A stretch of 64,000 nt of DNA, taken from Polynucleobacter sp. JS-Mosq-20-D10. GTDB lineage: Bacteria > Pseudomonadota > Gammaproteobacteria > Burkholderiales > Burkholderiaceae. The stretch spans positions 1,115,099 to 1,179,098 of the forward strand of contig NZ_CP061305.1 of the NCBI RefSeq assembly GCF_018687755.1, written 5' to 3'. Below, piece after piece: positions 43,074 through 50,807 of the stretch (its first letter is position 1; every line of letters begins with the position of its first letter). The position numbers and the translations under genes are program-made. Below the pieces are notes generated by a model, which saw only the letters and a list, made by a program, of their open reading frames with translations, made no database searches and was not told the DNA's origin.

Positions 43074-44517
43074 TGATTCCCAACTCCTGCAACTTCCGAG
43101 TAATCGTATTGCGACCGATACCCAGTCTTTGGGCTGCCTCTACACGTCTGCCGCGGGTAACTTCTAGCGCAGCTTGTAGTACTGCCTTTTCAAATTTAGA
43201 GCACAGTACGTCATACACCTTTGAATCTCCATCCTGCAACATTTTGACCGCAAGACGACCCAAACCACCCTCCCAATCGACAGAGCCAGTCTTAACAGCA
43301 AGCTGCACGTTAGAGCTAGACTCACCCTGTAACAGAACCGGTTGCTCACCGGCTTCTGCCAAAATATCAGCAGGCAAATCACTTACCCCAATGACATTAG
43401 ACGGCGTCATTACTGTCAACCAGTGACAGAGATTTTCTAATTGACGCACATTGCCAGGAAATGGCATAGAACTCATTTCTCTTAAAACGTCATCCGAAAG
43501 ATTTTTAGCTTCAACACCCAAGGACTTTGCGCAGGACAACATAAAATGCCGTGCCAAAACGGGGATATCCTCTGCACGCTCACGCAATGCTGGCATGCGC
43601 AAGCGAATGACATTTAAGCGGTGCAATAAATCTTCCCGGAAAGCGCCTGCAGCCACTCGAGCTTCTAAGTTTTGGTGAGTCGATGCAATGATGCGTACAT
43701 TTGCTTTAATCGGATCTTGACCACCAACACGATAAAAATGGCCGTCAGTTAGAGCGCGCAATAGACGCGTTTGTAAATCGAATGGAATGTCACCAATCTC
43801 ATCCAAGAATAAGGTGCCGCCATCAGCCTGCTCAAAACGGCCCCGACGTAAATTCAAAGCTCCAGGGAAAGCGCCACGCTCGTGGCCAAACAATTCTGAC
43901 TCCAATAAGTCTTTGGGGACTGCTGCCGTACTAAAGGCAACAAATGGACCTTTCGCACGCGGACTATGCTTGTGCAATGCTTGCGCTACCAACTCTTTAC
44001 CAGTTCCAGACTCGCCTGTAATTAATACTGTTGAATGTGACTGAGCTAAACGTCCAATTGCTCTAAAGACCTCCTGCACTGCCGGAGCTTGGCCAATAAT
44101 TTCAGTGGAGTCTTGTCTCCAACCATTCATCTCTTTGTTGCCAGATTGGTTGCGCTCACTCTGCTCCATGGCACGACGAATCAACTCAACCGCTTTATCA
44201 ATATCAAATGGCTTAGTAAGGTATTCAAATGCGCCACCTTGAAAAGACGAGACCGCAGAGTCTAAATCAGAATATGCAGTCATGATAATGACCGGAAGTA
44301 GTGGATGAGTTTCTTTTACGTTCTGCAAAAGATCTAAACCATTGCCACGTGGCATACGAATATCTGAAATCAATACCTGTGGCGCATCTTTTTCCAATGC
44401 ATCAAGTACATCATTGGGGTTAGAAAAACTCTTATGAGGAATATTCTCGCGAGTAAGCGCCTTTTCCAAGACCCAACGAATAGATTGATCATCATCCACG
44501 ATCCAAACGGGTTTCAT
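43066..44517 (-). CDS. glnG: Nitrogen regulation protein NR(I), NtrC, with altered sigma-54 contact motif
   Basis: A 483-residue response regulator. The receiver domain has Asp52 (LISDIRMPRGNGLD). The central AAA+ domain has Walker A GESGTGKE (168-175), Walker B GGTLFLDEIGD and the arginine-finger region FREDLLHRLNV. A Fis-type HTH lies at the end (GRRVEAAQRLGIGRNTITRKLQELG). Two key sites differ from normal NtrC: GAFTGA is GAFPGA (Pro218), and the segment normally read as (L/I)N(M/C)AA is FSTAA (Ser196 in place of the switch Asn). The rest aligns well, so the gene is not simply decaying. It overlaps ntrB by 4 nt (ATGA) and xthA by 8 nt. Confidence 0.95.
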   Translation of the reverse strand: MKPVWIVDDDQSIRWVLEKALTRENIPHKSFSNPNDVLDALEKDAPQVLISDIRMPRGNGLDLLQNVKETHPLLPVIIMTAYSDLDSAVSSFQGGAFEYLTKPFDIDKAVELIRRAMEQSERNQSGNKEMNGWRQDSTEIIGQAPAVQEVFRAIGRLAQSHSTVLITGESGTGKELVAQALHKHSPRAKGPFVAFSTAAVPKDLLESELFGHERGAFPGALNLRRGRFEQADGGTLFLDEIGDIPFDLQTRLLRALTDGHFYRVGGQDPIKANVRIIASTHQNLEARVAAGAFREDLLHRLNVIRLRMPALRERAEDIPVLARHFMLSCAKSLGVEAKNLSDDVLREMSSMPFPGNVRQLENLCHWLTVMTPSNVIGVSDLPADILAEAGEQPVLLQGESSSNVQLAVKTGSVDWEGGLGRLAVKMLQDGDSKVYDVLCSKFEKAVLQAALEVTRGRRVEAAQRLGIGRNTITRKLQELGIND

Positions 44518-45650
44518 ATTACTTTCTCCTGCCTACGGTAAGGAATTTGAATTTGGAAATCAGTCCGTCCAGGACGGCTGTTACAAGCGATAAATCCTTG
44601 ATGCTGCTGCACAAAAGTTTGAGCCAAGGTGAGGCCAAGACCACTACCTCCATCCCTACCGGATACCAATGGAAAGAAAATGCGCTCACGAATTTCTTCT
44701 GGAATACCAGGTCCGTTATCAATCACATGTAAATCCATCGCCATCTTGTAGCGTTGCTTAGAAATAGTCACCGAGCGAGCGACTCTGGTCTTCAATTCAA
44801 TTTGAGCTGTACCTTGAGTAATTTCTTCAGTAAGCGCTTGGGCTGCATTATGAGCAATATTTAAGACTGCCTGAATCAATTGCTCACGATCACCCAAAAC
44901 CTCAGGAAGACTGGTGTCATAGTTGCGAATGATTCTGAGTCCCTTTGGAAACTCAGCCAATACGAGACTACGAACTCGCTCTAGGGCCTCGTGAACATTA
45001 AATGACTCCATAGCATGAGCCTTGCGATGCGGCGCGAGCAGTCGGTCAACCAAGTTCTGCAGACGATCAGATTCTTTAATGATGACTTGGGTATATTCAC
45101 GCAAACCCTTTTCTGGAAGCTCGAACTCGAGCAGTTGAGCAGCGCCACGAATGCCACCCAAAGGATTTTTAATTTCATGCGCCAAGTTACGCATTAGCTG
45201 TTTATTTGCCTCAACTTGCTGTGTTACGCGCTCATCACGCTCACTACGTAACTGCTGATCTATTGGAAACCACTCCATCATAATGAGGCTTGGATCTTCA
45301 AGACTAGCTACCACCACATGCGCAGGAATAGATTCTTGATGAATGCTACCGGGTAATGAATGCAGCATCATTTCCTGTCGTTTCGCAGAAAAGTGTCCAG
45401 CCTTAACTTCTTCAATCATGTGACTAAGGGATTCATTGGATCCAAATAAGTCGTGCACAGACTGACCCTCAAGTGATTTACGAGAAAGATCCAGCGCAGA
45501 CTCTGCTGCAGGATTCACATAAACCAATTGTTGGTTGTCCGCCTCAAATACCACGATGGCATTGGGCATCTGATCAAGCAATGTCGGAAAAAAAGGAGCA
45601 GCCGAAGCTGCCCCTTTGAACGAATTGCGCAACAGACCTGCGCTCAACAT
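44514..45650 (-). CDS. glnL: Nitrogen regulation sensor kinase NtrB
   Basis: A 378-residue soluble kinase/phosphatase of NtrC. The N-terminal PAS domain (about 22-130, DQMPNAIVVFEADNQQLVYVNPAAESAL) is followed by HisKA with His158 (RNLAHEIKNPLGGIRGAAQLLEFEL) and HATPase_c (DNGPGIPEEIRERIFFPLVSGRDGGSGLGLTLAQTFVQQHQG). The YPLVSGR-type segment typical of NtrB (here FFPLVSGRDGG) is present. It normally responds to PII. It lies 11 nt after glnA and overlaps ntrC. Confidence 0.95.
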   Translation of the reverse strand: MLSAGLLRNSFKGAASAAPFFPTLLDQMPNAIVVFEADNQQLVYVNPAAESALDLSRKSLEGQSVHDLFGSNESLSHMIEEVKAGHFSAKRQEMMLHSLPGSIHQESIPAHVVVASLEDPSLIMMEWFPIDQQLRSERDERVTQQVEANKQLMRNLAHEIKNPLGGIRGAAQLLEFELPEKGLREYTQVIIKESDRLQNLVDRLLAPHRKAHAMESFNVHEALERVRSLVLAEFPKGLRIIRNYDTSLPEVLGDREQLIQAVLNIAHNAAQALTEEITQGTAQIELKTRVARSVTISKQRYKMAMDLHVIDNGPGIPEEIRERIFFPLVSGRDGGSGLGLTLAQTFVQQHQGFIACNSRPGRTDFQIQIPYRRQEKVI

Positions 45651-45661
45651 TTCTCCTTCGC

Positions 45662-47077
45662 TTACAGGGAGTAGTACATATCGAATTCGATTGGATGGGT
45701 AGTCATACGGAAACGTGTGACATCTTCCATCTTCAAAGCGATATATGCGTCGATCATAGAGTCTGTAAAGACACCACCACGAGTCAAGAACTCACGGTCT
45801 TTGTTCAAGGCTTCTAATGCCTCTTCCAAGCTTGCACAAACGGTTGGGATCTTTGCATCTTCTTCTGGCGGCAAGTCATACAAGTTCTTGTCAGCAGCTT
45901 CACCTGGATGAATCTTATTCTGAATACCATCTAAACCTGCCATCATCAATGCTGAGAAGCAGAGGTATGGGTTGGCCAACGGATCAGGGAAGCGAGTTTC
46001 GATACGACGACCCTTAGGGCTTGAAACGTGTGGAATACGAATCGAAGCTGAGCGGTTACGCGCAGAGTAAGCCAACTTCACTGGTGCCTCAAAGCCTGGA
46101 ACTAAACGCTTGTAAGAGTTTGTACCTGGATTGGTAATCGCATTCAATGCCTTAGCATGCTTAATAATGCCGCCGATGTAGAACAATGCGAACTCTGACA
46201 AACCTGCGTAGCCATTACCAGCAAATAAGTTCTCGCCGTTCTTCCAAATAGATTGGTGAACGTGCATACCAGAACCGTTGTCGCCAACAACAGGCTTAGG
46301 CATAAATGTGGCTGTCTTACCGTATGCGTGAGCAACGTTTTGAACAACGTATTTCTGCCAGATTGTCCAGTCAGCACGTTGAACCAATGTGCTGAACTTG
46401 GTGCCTAATTCATTTTGACCTTGACCAGCAACTTCATGGTGATGCACTTCAACAGGAATACCCAAAGATTCGAGGATTAAACACATTTCAGAACGCATGT
46501 CATGGAATGTATCTACCGGAGCAACTGGAAAGTAACCGCCCTTTTTACCTGGACGATGTCCAGTGTTGCCACCTTCGATTTCAGCAGCTGAAGACCATGG
46601 GGCCTCTTCAGAATCTACCTTAACGAAGCAACCCTGCATGTCAGCACCCCAACGGACGCCATCAAAAATAAAGAATTCTGGCTCTGGACCAAAGTACGCT
46701 GTATCTCCCAAACCAGTGCTCTTCAAATAGGACTCAGCACGTTTAGCAATTGAACGTGGGTCACGGTCGTAACCTTTACCATCTGAAGGCTCGATCACAT
46801 CACATGTAATCACCAATGTTGGCTCTTCATAGAATGGGTCGATGTAGCAAGCTGTTGGATCTGGCATCAACAACATATCAGAAGCTTCAATGCCTTTCCA
46901 ACCAGCAATAGATGAACCGTCAAACGCGTGACCGCTCTCAAACTTGTCTTCGTCAAAATGGGAAATGGGTACTGTTGTGTGCTGCTCTTTACCCTTTGTA
47001 TCTACAAAGCGGAAATCAACGAAAGTACATTCCTTCTCTTTAACCAACTTCATCACATCAGCGACGGTCTTCGTCAT
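45662..47077 (-). CDS. glnA: Glutamine synthetase type I
   Basis: ATP-dependent amidation of glutamate, the main ammonium-assimilating enzyme. The 471-residue GS-Ibeta type protein carries family motifs FDGSSIAGWKGIEASDMLLMPD, GPEPEFFIFD, the ATP-binding KPVVGDNGSGMHVHQSIWK and the adenylylation tyrosine at about Tyr400 in KNLYDLPPEE, so GlnE control is expected. The ATG at 47077 has AGGAG six bases upstream; the open frame continues to 47149 but lacks a site there. First gene of glnA-ntrB-ntrC-xthA. Confidence 0.97.
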   Translation of the reverse strand: MTKTVADVMKLVKEKECTFVDFRFVDTKGKEQHTTVPISHFDEDKFESGHAFDGSSIAGWKGIEASDMLLMPDPTACYIDPFYEEPTLVITCDVIEPSDGKGYDRDPRSIAKRAESYLKSTGLGDTAYFGPEPEFFIFDGVRWGADMQGCFVKVDSEEAPWSSAAEIEGGNTGHRPGKKGGYFPVAPVDTFHDMRSEMCLILESLGIPVEVHHHEVAGQGQNELGTKFSTLVQRADWTIWQKYVVQNVAHAYGKTATFMPKPVVGDNGSGMHVHQSIWKNGENLFAGNGYAGLSEFALFYIGGIIKHAKALNAITNPGTNSYKRLVPGFEAPVKLAYSARNRSASIRIPHVSSPKGRRIETRFPDPLANPYLCFSALMMAGLDGIQNKIHPGEAADKNLYDLPPEEDAKIPTVCASLEEALEALNKDREFLTRGGVFTDSMIDAYIALKMEDVTRFRMTTHPIEFDMYYSL

Positions 47078-47142
47078 GCAAATCTCCTCTATTAACTGAA
47101 TTCGGAATACAAACCTAAGGTGTACACCCTTGTTTATTCCAG

Positions 47143-47157
47143 GCATCAAACATGCCC
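47143..47157 (-). promoter_or_regulatory. Sigma-54-like -24/-12 element of glnA
   Basis: On the minus strand the sequence GGGCATGTTTGATGC has GG, exactly 10 nt, then GC, in good agreement with the sigma-54 consensus TGGCACG-N4-TTGC. The predicted start near 47131 leaves about 53 nt of leader before the glnA ATG. An overlapping sigma-70-like pair (TTGATG, 17 nt, TGTACA) also exists but is weaker. Confidence 0.6.
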
Positions 47158-47207
47158 TTGGGATGTATCTAATTTACTGAAGCAAACAAACGGGAATTAT
47201 CATTATT

Positions 47208-47222
47208 GCACTAATTAAGTGC
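47208..47222. promoter_or_regulatory. NtrC-like binding dyad 1 upstream of glnA
   Basis: GCACTAATTAAGTGC, a dyad with GCAC/GTGC ends separated by 7 nt as in NtrC sites. The centre is about 84 nt upstream of the predicted glnA start. Confidence 0.7.
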
Positions 47223-47259
47223 TGAAATACCCCTTAAAACCCTAAAAAATACGATATTT

Positions 47260-47274
47260 GCACCAAATTAGTGC
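47260..47274. promoter_or_regulatory. NtrC-like binding dyad 2 upstream of glnA
   Basis: GCACCAAATTAGTGC, same design as the first dyad, 52 bp further upstream (about five helical turns, same face of the DNA). It abuts the stop codon of the CinA-like gene. Confidence 0.7.
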
Positions 47275-48138
47275 TCACTCAGATTTTGAAATATCATGAA
47301 TCACATAACCCAAAGCCTCAGTGCCTGCGCGCAAAGCAATCCAGGCGCTATCTAGGAGGTTGGCATTACCCTTAATACCTAACTCAATATGCCGCTCAGC
47401 GTAAACACCACCTCTAGAGGAGTCTCCAACTGATGGGAGACTAAATACCTTTACACCCGGAAATGAAGCCTCAATACGCTCCATTAAGGGCGTTAAGACG
47501 GACTCTATGCCTTTTGGAACGATGAAACTTTGTTCTGCCCAGTTCTCGCGATGAAACAAATTCTGATAATAGGTATCCAAACACCACGCCATCATGGGCG
47601 CAGCCATGACGGGAAAGCCAGGAACAAAATAGTGTTCACTAATCGAAAAACCAGGGATCTGGTTATAGGGATTTGGGATGATGTCGCTCCCAATTGGGAA
47701 CTCCCCCATCTTAAAGCGATGCTGATTTTCTGCAGTACTCAGATCTGCCTTCATGGGATCGCCCTCTGCCATGGTCTGAATACGAACTGTAATGAGGTCT
47801 TGTGCGGTCGGGTGCAGTTGCGTTTGAGTACCCAAAGCTAAAGCAGCGCATTGTCTCGTGTGGTCATCAGGCGTGGCTCCGATGCCGCCAGTACTAAAAA
47901 CCACGTCACCACTAGCAAAGCTATCTTTCAGAGTGGCAGTAATTTGTTCGGGATCATCTGCAACATATTTAGCCCAAGATAAGCTGAGGCCGCGCTCATT
48001 TAAAAGCTCAATCAATTTACCCAGATGCTTGTCTTGACGACGTCCTGACAAAATTTCATCGCCAATCACAATTAAACCGAAACGACGAGTATTCACTTCA
48101 GAATCATCGAGACTCGACTTTTTTAACACCTCAACCAT
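47275..48138 (-). CDS. CinA-like molybdopterin-binding domain protein
   Basis: A 287-residue protein with an N-terminal MoCF_biosynth (MogA/CinA-N) domain: RFGLIVIGDEILSGRRQDKHLGKLIELLNERGLSLSWAKYVADD and VVFSTGGIGATPDDHTRQCAA. It lacks the C-terminal CinA amidohydrolase (NMN deamidase) domain, so it is the short form often labelled competence/damage-inducible protein A. Function uncertain. The ATG at 48138 gives an 8-nt overlap with the EI24 gene; a start at 48165 would overlap more. Confidence 0.82.
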   Translation of the reverse strand: MVEVLKKSSLDDSEVNTRRFGLIVIGDEILSGRRQDKHLGKLIELLNERGLSLSWAKYVADDPEQITATLKDSFASGDVVFSTGGIGATPDDHTRQCAALALGTQTQLHPTAQDLITVRIQTMAEGDPMKADLSTAENQHRFKMGEFPIGSDIIPNPYNQIPGFSISEHYFVPGFPVMAAPMMAWCLDTYYQNLFHRENWAEQSFIVPKGIESVLTPLMERIEASFPGVKVFSLPSVGDSSRGGVYAERHIELGIKGNANLLDSAWIALRAGTEALGYVIHDISKSE

Positions 48139-49000
48139 GGTTTGGTAACTCCGTATCAATAACACGCGCTTCTATATTTAAGGATTGATTCAACTCATTA
48201 CTGCGCAATTCTTTTAAAGCCTCAAGCAGATAATGTGTAAACCAAAGCGCAGCAAAGACAAAGATTAAAGAATAGATCCAGAGCGCAACAAAACTAACAA
48301 TAGGAAACAAGACAAGAGCTAAAACAGAAGTTGCCCAGAAAAAGGTGGGTACCGCTCCCAACACCCCAGAAATGATTCCCATAGCCACTAATGGCCAGCG
48401 GTGTTGATGCAAAAGTGTATCGCGCTCCTCTGCAGTAGCATGCAAAGCCAACACATCATAAGACATCAAGCGCATGGTCAACCAGCCCCAAAGTAATGGA
48501 GGCAAAACAGCAACCAATGGCGGTATCCACCACACTGGTAAAGTAAGAATCACTAGGGCTAAGCAGATCAATGCAGACCAGAGGGTATAGACAAAGCTGC
48601 CAAATAAACTGCCGCCCTTTTTCTTCGCAATGTCTTTATAGGCATATTGCCGCGTAACCACCTTGACGATAGTTGGTACGGTTGTCAAAGCGATGAATAC
48701 TAATAAACTAATTGAGATTAGAGGAATCAGCAACATTACAAAGAAGAGTGGCGCGATCCATGCACGAGCACTCTCAAAGCCTGCCCAAATCAAACCATCC
48801 GCAATCCAGCCAGTAAATATGGATGCTGTCAGAAAAGTACTCAGTAACTCCAATGCTGGCGTCCAAGTTAGCCAAATTAAGGCACCCCAAAAGACCGAGA
48901 CGATCATAAATGGCCTTAGACTCAGCCATAGCATTTTGGGATGCATTGAGCCAACCAAAGCTAAGCCAAAAGACTTAAAAACTTGCTGCATGCTATCCAT
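48131..49000 (-). CDS. EI24 domain-containing membrane protein
   Basis: A 289-residue protein with about five to six membrane helices and the EI24/CysZ-like arrangement: SMHPKMLWLSLRPFMIVSVFWGALIWLTW, a long charged loop VVTRQYAYKDIAKKKGGSLFGSFVYTLWSALICLALVI, then VAVLPPLLWGWLTMRLMSYDVLALHATAEERDTLLHQHRWPLVAMG. Some relatives are sulfate permeases (CysZ), but no sulfur genes are near. It overlaps the CinA-like gene by 8 nt. Confidence 0.82.
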   Translation of the reverse strand: MDSMQQVFKSFGLALVGSMHPKMLWLSLRPFMIVSVFWGALIWLTWTPALELLSTFLTASIFTGWIADGLIWAGFESARAWIAPLFFVMLLIPLISISLLVFIALTTVPTIVKVVTRQYAYKDIAKKKGGSLFGSFVYTLWSALICLALVILTLPVWWIPPLVAVLPPLLWGWLTMRLMSYDVLALHATAEERDTLLHQHRWPLVAMGIISGVLGAVPTFFWATSVLALVLFPIVSFVALWIYSLIFVFAALWFTHYLLEALKELRSNELNQSLNIEARVIDTELPNHG

Positions 49001-49034
49001 AGATTTCCATTGCCACTGTGAGAGCTACTCGCTT

Positions 49035-50012
49035 CTATTTTGCTTTGGGAAAGATTTCTCGAATCGAGTGCATGAGACCCTGCCACTGATGTTGCAATAT
49101 ATTGGGTGACAAAACTAAGTCTCTGACTCCAGTGGGATGAACCTCTTTTGAAAAGATTGCAGTATTGAGCATCATGTCCCACCAAGGAAACAAGACACCA
49201 AAGTTACAGCCACCTAGAACACCTGGCTTACCTTTGGCCTCGTGACCAAACCCTACCGCGTGATGCATCCGGTGATACATCGGAGAAATCAAAAAATACT
49301 TAAAAGGTCCAAGATCAATCTTCAAATTAGCATGTTGCCAGCTTTGAATTAATTGACTCAATACCACCAATACGATAAATTGCGCAGGTGAAACACCGAA
49401 TAGTAGGGCAAAGAAGGAAAACACAAACGCATGCATGATGTCATCGACAATGTGATTGCGATCATCAGACCAAGCAGTCATGACCATTTGACTGTGATGT
49501 AAGGCATGTAGTTGCCACCACCAATTGAAAGCATGGGAAGCGCGGTGATATAGGTACTCTACAAAATCAAGCAATACAAAATAAATACAAAAACTCACCA
49601 AGGGTATCGATGTCACTGAAGGCCACCAAGACTCCACATTTAACCTACCAAAACGAAAATCATGCAGGACAGAATCAATTTGAAAGAAAAATCCTGATAA
49701 GGCGATAAAAATCAGACCATGAAAAATACCTAGACGATGAAACAGGGTGTAAAAAATATCTGCCTTGGAGCTCTTTGCAAACCGCTCTTGTATCTCTGCA
49801 GGGGAAAGTCTCTCCCATGCTCTAAGAATTACAGCAATCAGGAAAATCTGAATACATCCGAATAAAAACCAGTCAATGCCATCAAACACATCCTCGGCCA
49901 TCGACATCAGATCGAATTGATACAAAATTGGCCCAACCATATAGGCAAACAAGAATTCTTGAACGCTAGCGTAGGCTGAAGCGATGGCGGCTATCAGAGG
50001 GTTTGAGTCCAT
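49035..50012 (-). CDS. Sterol desaturase / fatty-acid hydroxylase superfamily protein
   Basis: A 325-residue integral membrane protein with several hydrophobic helices and the three histidine clusters of the di-iron hydroxylase fold: HRASH (HxxxH), LHALHHS (HxxHH), and YHRMHHAVGFGHEAKG (HxxHH). The substrate is a membrane lipid by family, but bacterial members act on diverse lipids. It lies 34 nt upstream of the EI24 gene and 15 nt downstream of a NodB-like gene, same strand. Confidence 0.87.
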   Translation of the reverse strand: MDSNPLIAAIASAYASVQEFLFAYMVGPILYQFDLMSMAEDVFDGIDWFLFGCIQIFLIAVILRAWERLSPAEIQERFAKSSKADIFYTLFHRLGIFHGLIFIALSGFFFQIDSVLHDFRFGRLNVESWWPSVTSIPLVSFCIYFVLLDFVEYLYHRASHAFNWWWQLHALHHSQMVMTAWSDDRNHIVDDIMHAFVFSFFALLFGVSPAQFIVLVVLSQLIQSWQHANLKIDLGPFKYFLISPMYHRMHHAVGFGHEAKGKPGVLGGCNFGVLFPWWDMMLNTAIFSKEVHPTGVRDLVLSPNILQHQWQGLMHSIREIFPKAK

Positions 50013-50027
50013 ATACTCAATTGTGTC

Positions 50028-50798
50028 TTATTTATCCCGTTTTGGCAGGGTTGCAAAACAAAACCCCCGAGCCTTTAAGTTCAATATCAGCTGCTCTAAA
50101 ACTGCTGGAGCCCAAGGATCCTTACGCGACCAAATACCCAAATGAGCCATAGTGATATCGCCATCCTGAAGTTGGCTACTAGCCTTATCCAAAAGCATTT
50201 GGTTGGGATGCGTCTGAGAATTCAACTCATCACCCAAAAATCCCGCTGGGTTCCAGCCAACATGCTGATAACCACATTGCTCACCCATCCTAATCGAACG
50301 TGGTGATGTTTTTCCGCCAGGGGCACGCCAGATTTTTTGAATACTGGCGCCCGTTAACTCTTGAAAGCGCTGCTCAACTCGTCGGATTTCTCGGCAATAA
50401 GCTGCTTCGTTGTATAGATTTGCCACTCCAGCCTTTGGTCCAAATTGTGGCTTTGCATAGATCTCTCCACTTGGGCCATCCTTCACAAAGTACAAATGGT
50501 CATAGGTATGACTACCAAAATGATGACCTTCGCGAACGCGATCTTGCCAGAAGGATTTCCAAGAGTCATCTAAAGAAAAATCACCACGGCTAGTTTTTTC
50601 ATTCGCTAGAAAAAAGGTAGCTTTGATATTTTGGCGATTCAAAATATCGGCAATGGTTTGCGCTACGGACATATTGCCAGTGTCAAATGTTAGGTAAACC
50701 GTTTTTTTACAATTCGCCTCTTGTGCAAAGCCCAGCGAAGAGCAGGCCGCCAAAACAATGAATGCCGTCAGTCGAGCGAGAGTCGCATTCAAATACAT
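50028..50798 (-). CDS. Exported polysaccharide deacetylase (NodB-like)
   Basis: A 256-residue protein with a signal peptide (residues 1 to about 25). NodB-domain motifs: motif 1 LTFDTGN (Asp39 catalytic base, but Thr40 where most have a second, metal-binding Asp), motif 2 GSHTYDH (His97, His101), motif 3 WRAPGGKTSPRS, motif 4 VGWNP and motif 5 MAHLG. It probably removes acetyl groups from a cell-envelope glycan. The PdaA-type enzymes also replace the second Asp, so activity remains possible. It sits between the YVTN-propeller gene and the sterol-desaturase-like gene. Confidence 0.87.
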   Translation of the reverse strand: MYLNATLARLTAFIVLAACSSLGFAQEANCKKTVYLTFDTGNMSVAQTIADILNRQNIKATFFLANEKTSRGDFSLDDSWKSFWQDRVREGHHFGSHTYDHLYFVKDGPSGEIYAKPQFGPKAGVANLYNEAAYCREIRRVEQRFQELTGASIQKIWRAPGGKTSPRSIRMGEQCGYQHVGWNPAGFLGDELNSQTHPNQMLLDKASSQLQDGDITMAHLGIWSRKDPWAPAVLEQLILNLKARGFCFATLPKRDK

Positions 50799-50807
50799 CT
50801 AATTAGG

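Noticed and set aside
47078..47149. Longer glnA start
   Set aside because: It would place the coding region over the predicted transcription start, and the ATG at 47077 has AGGAG.
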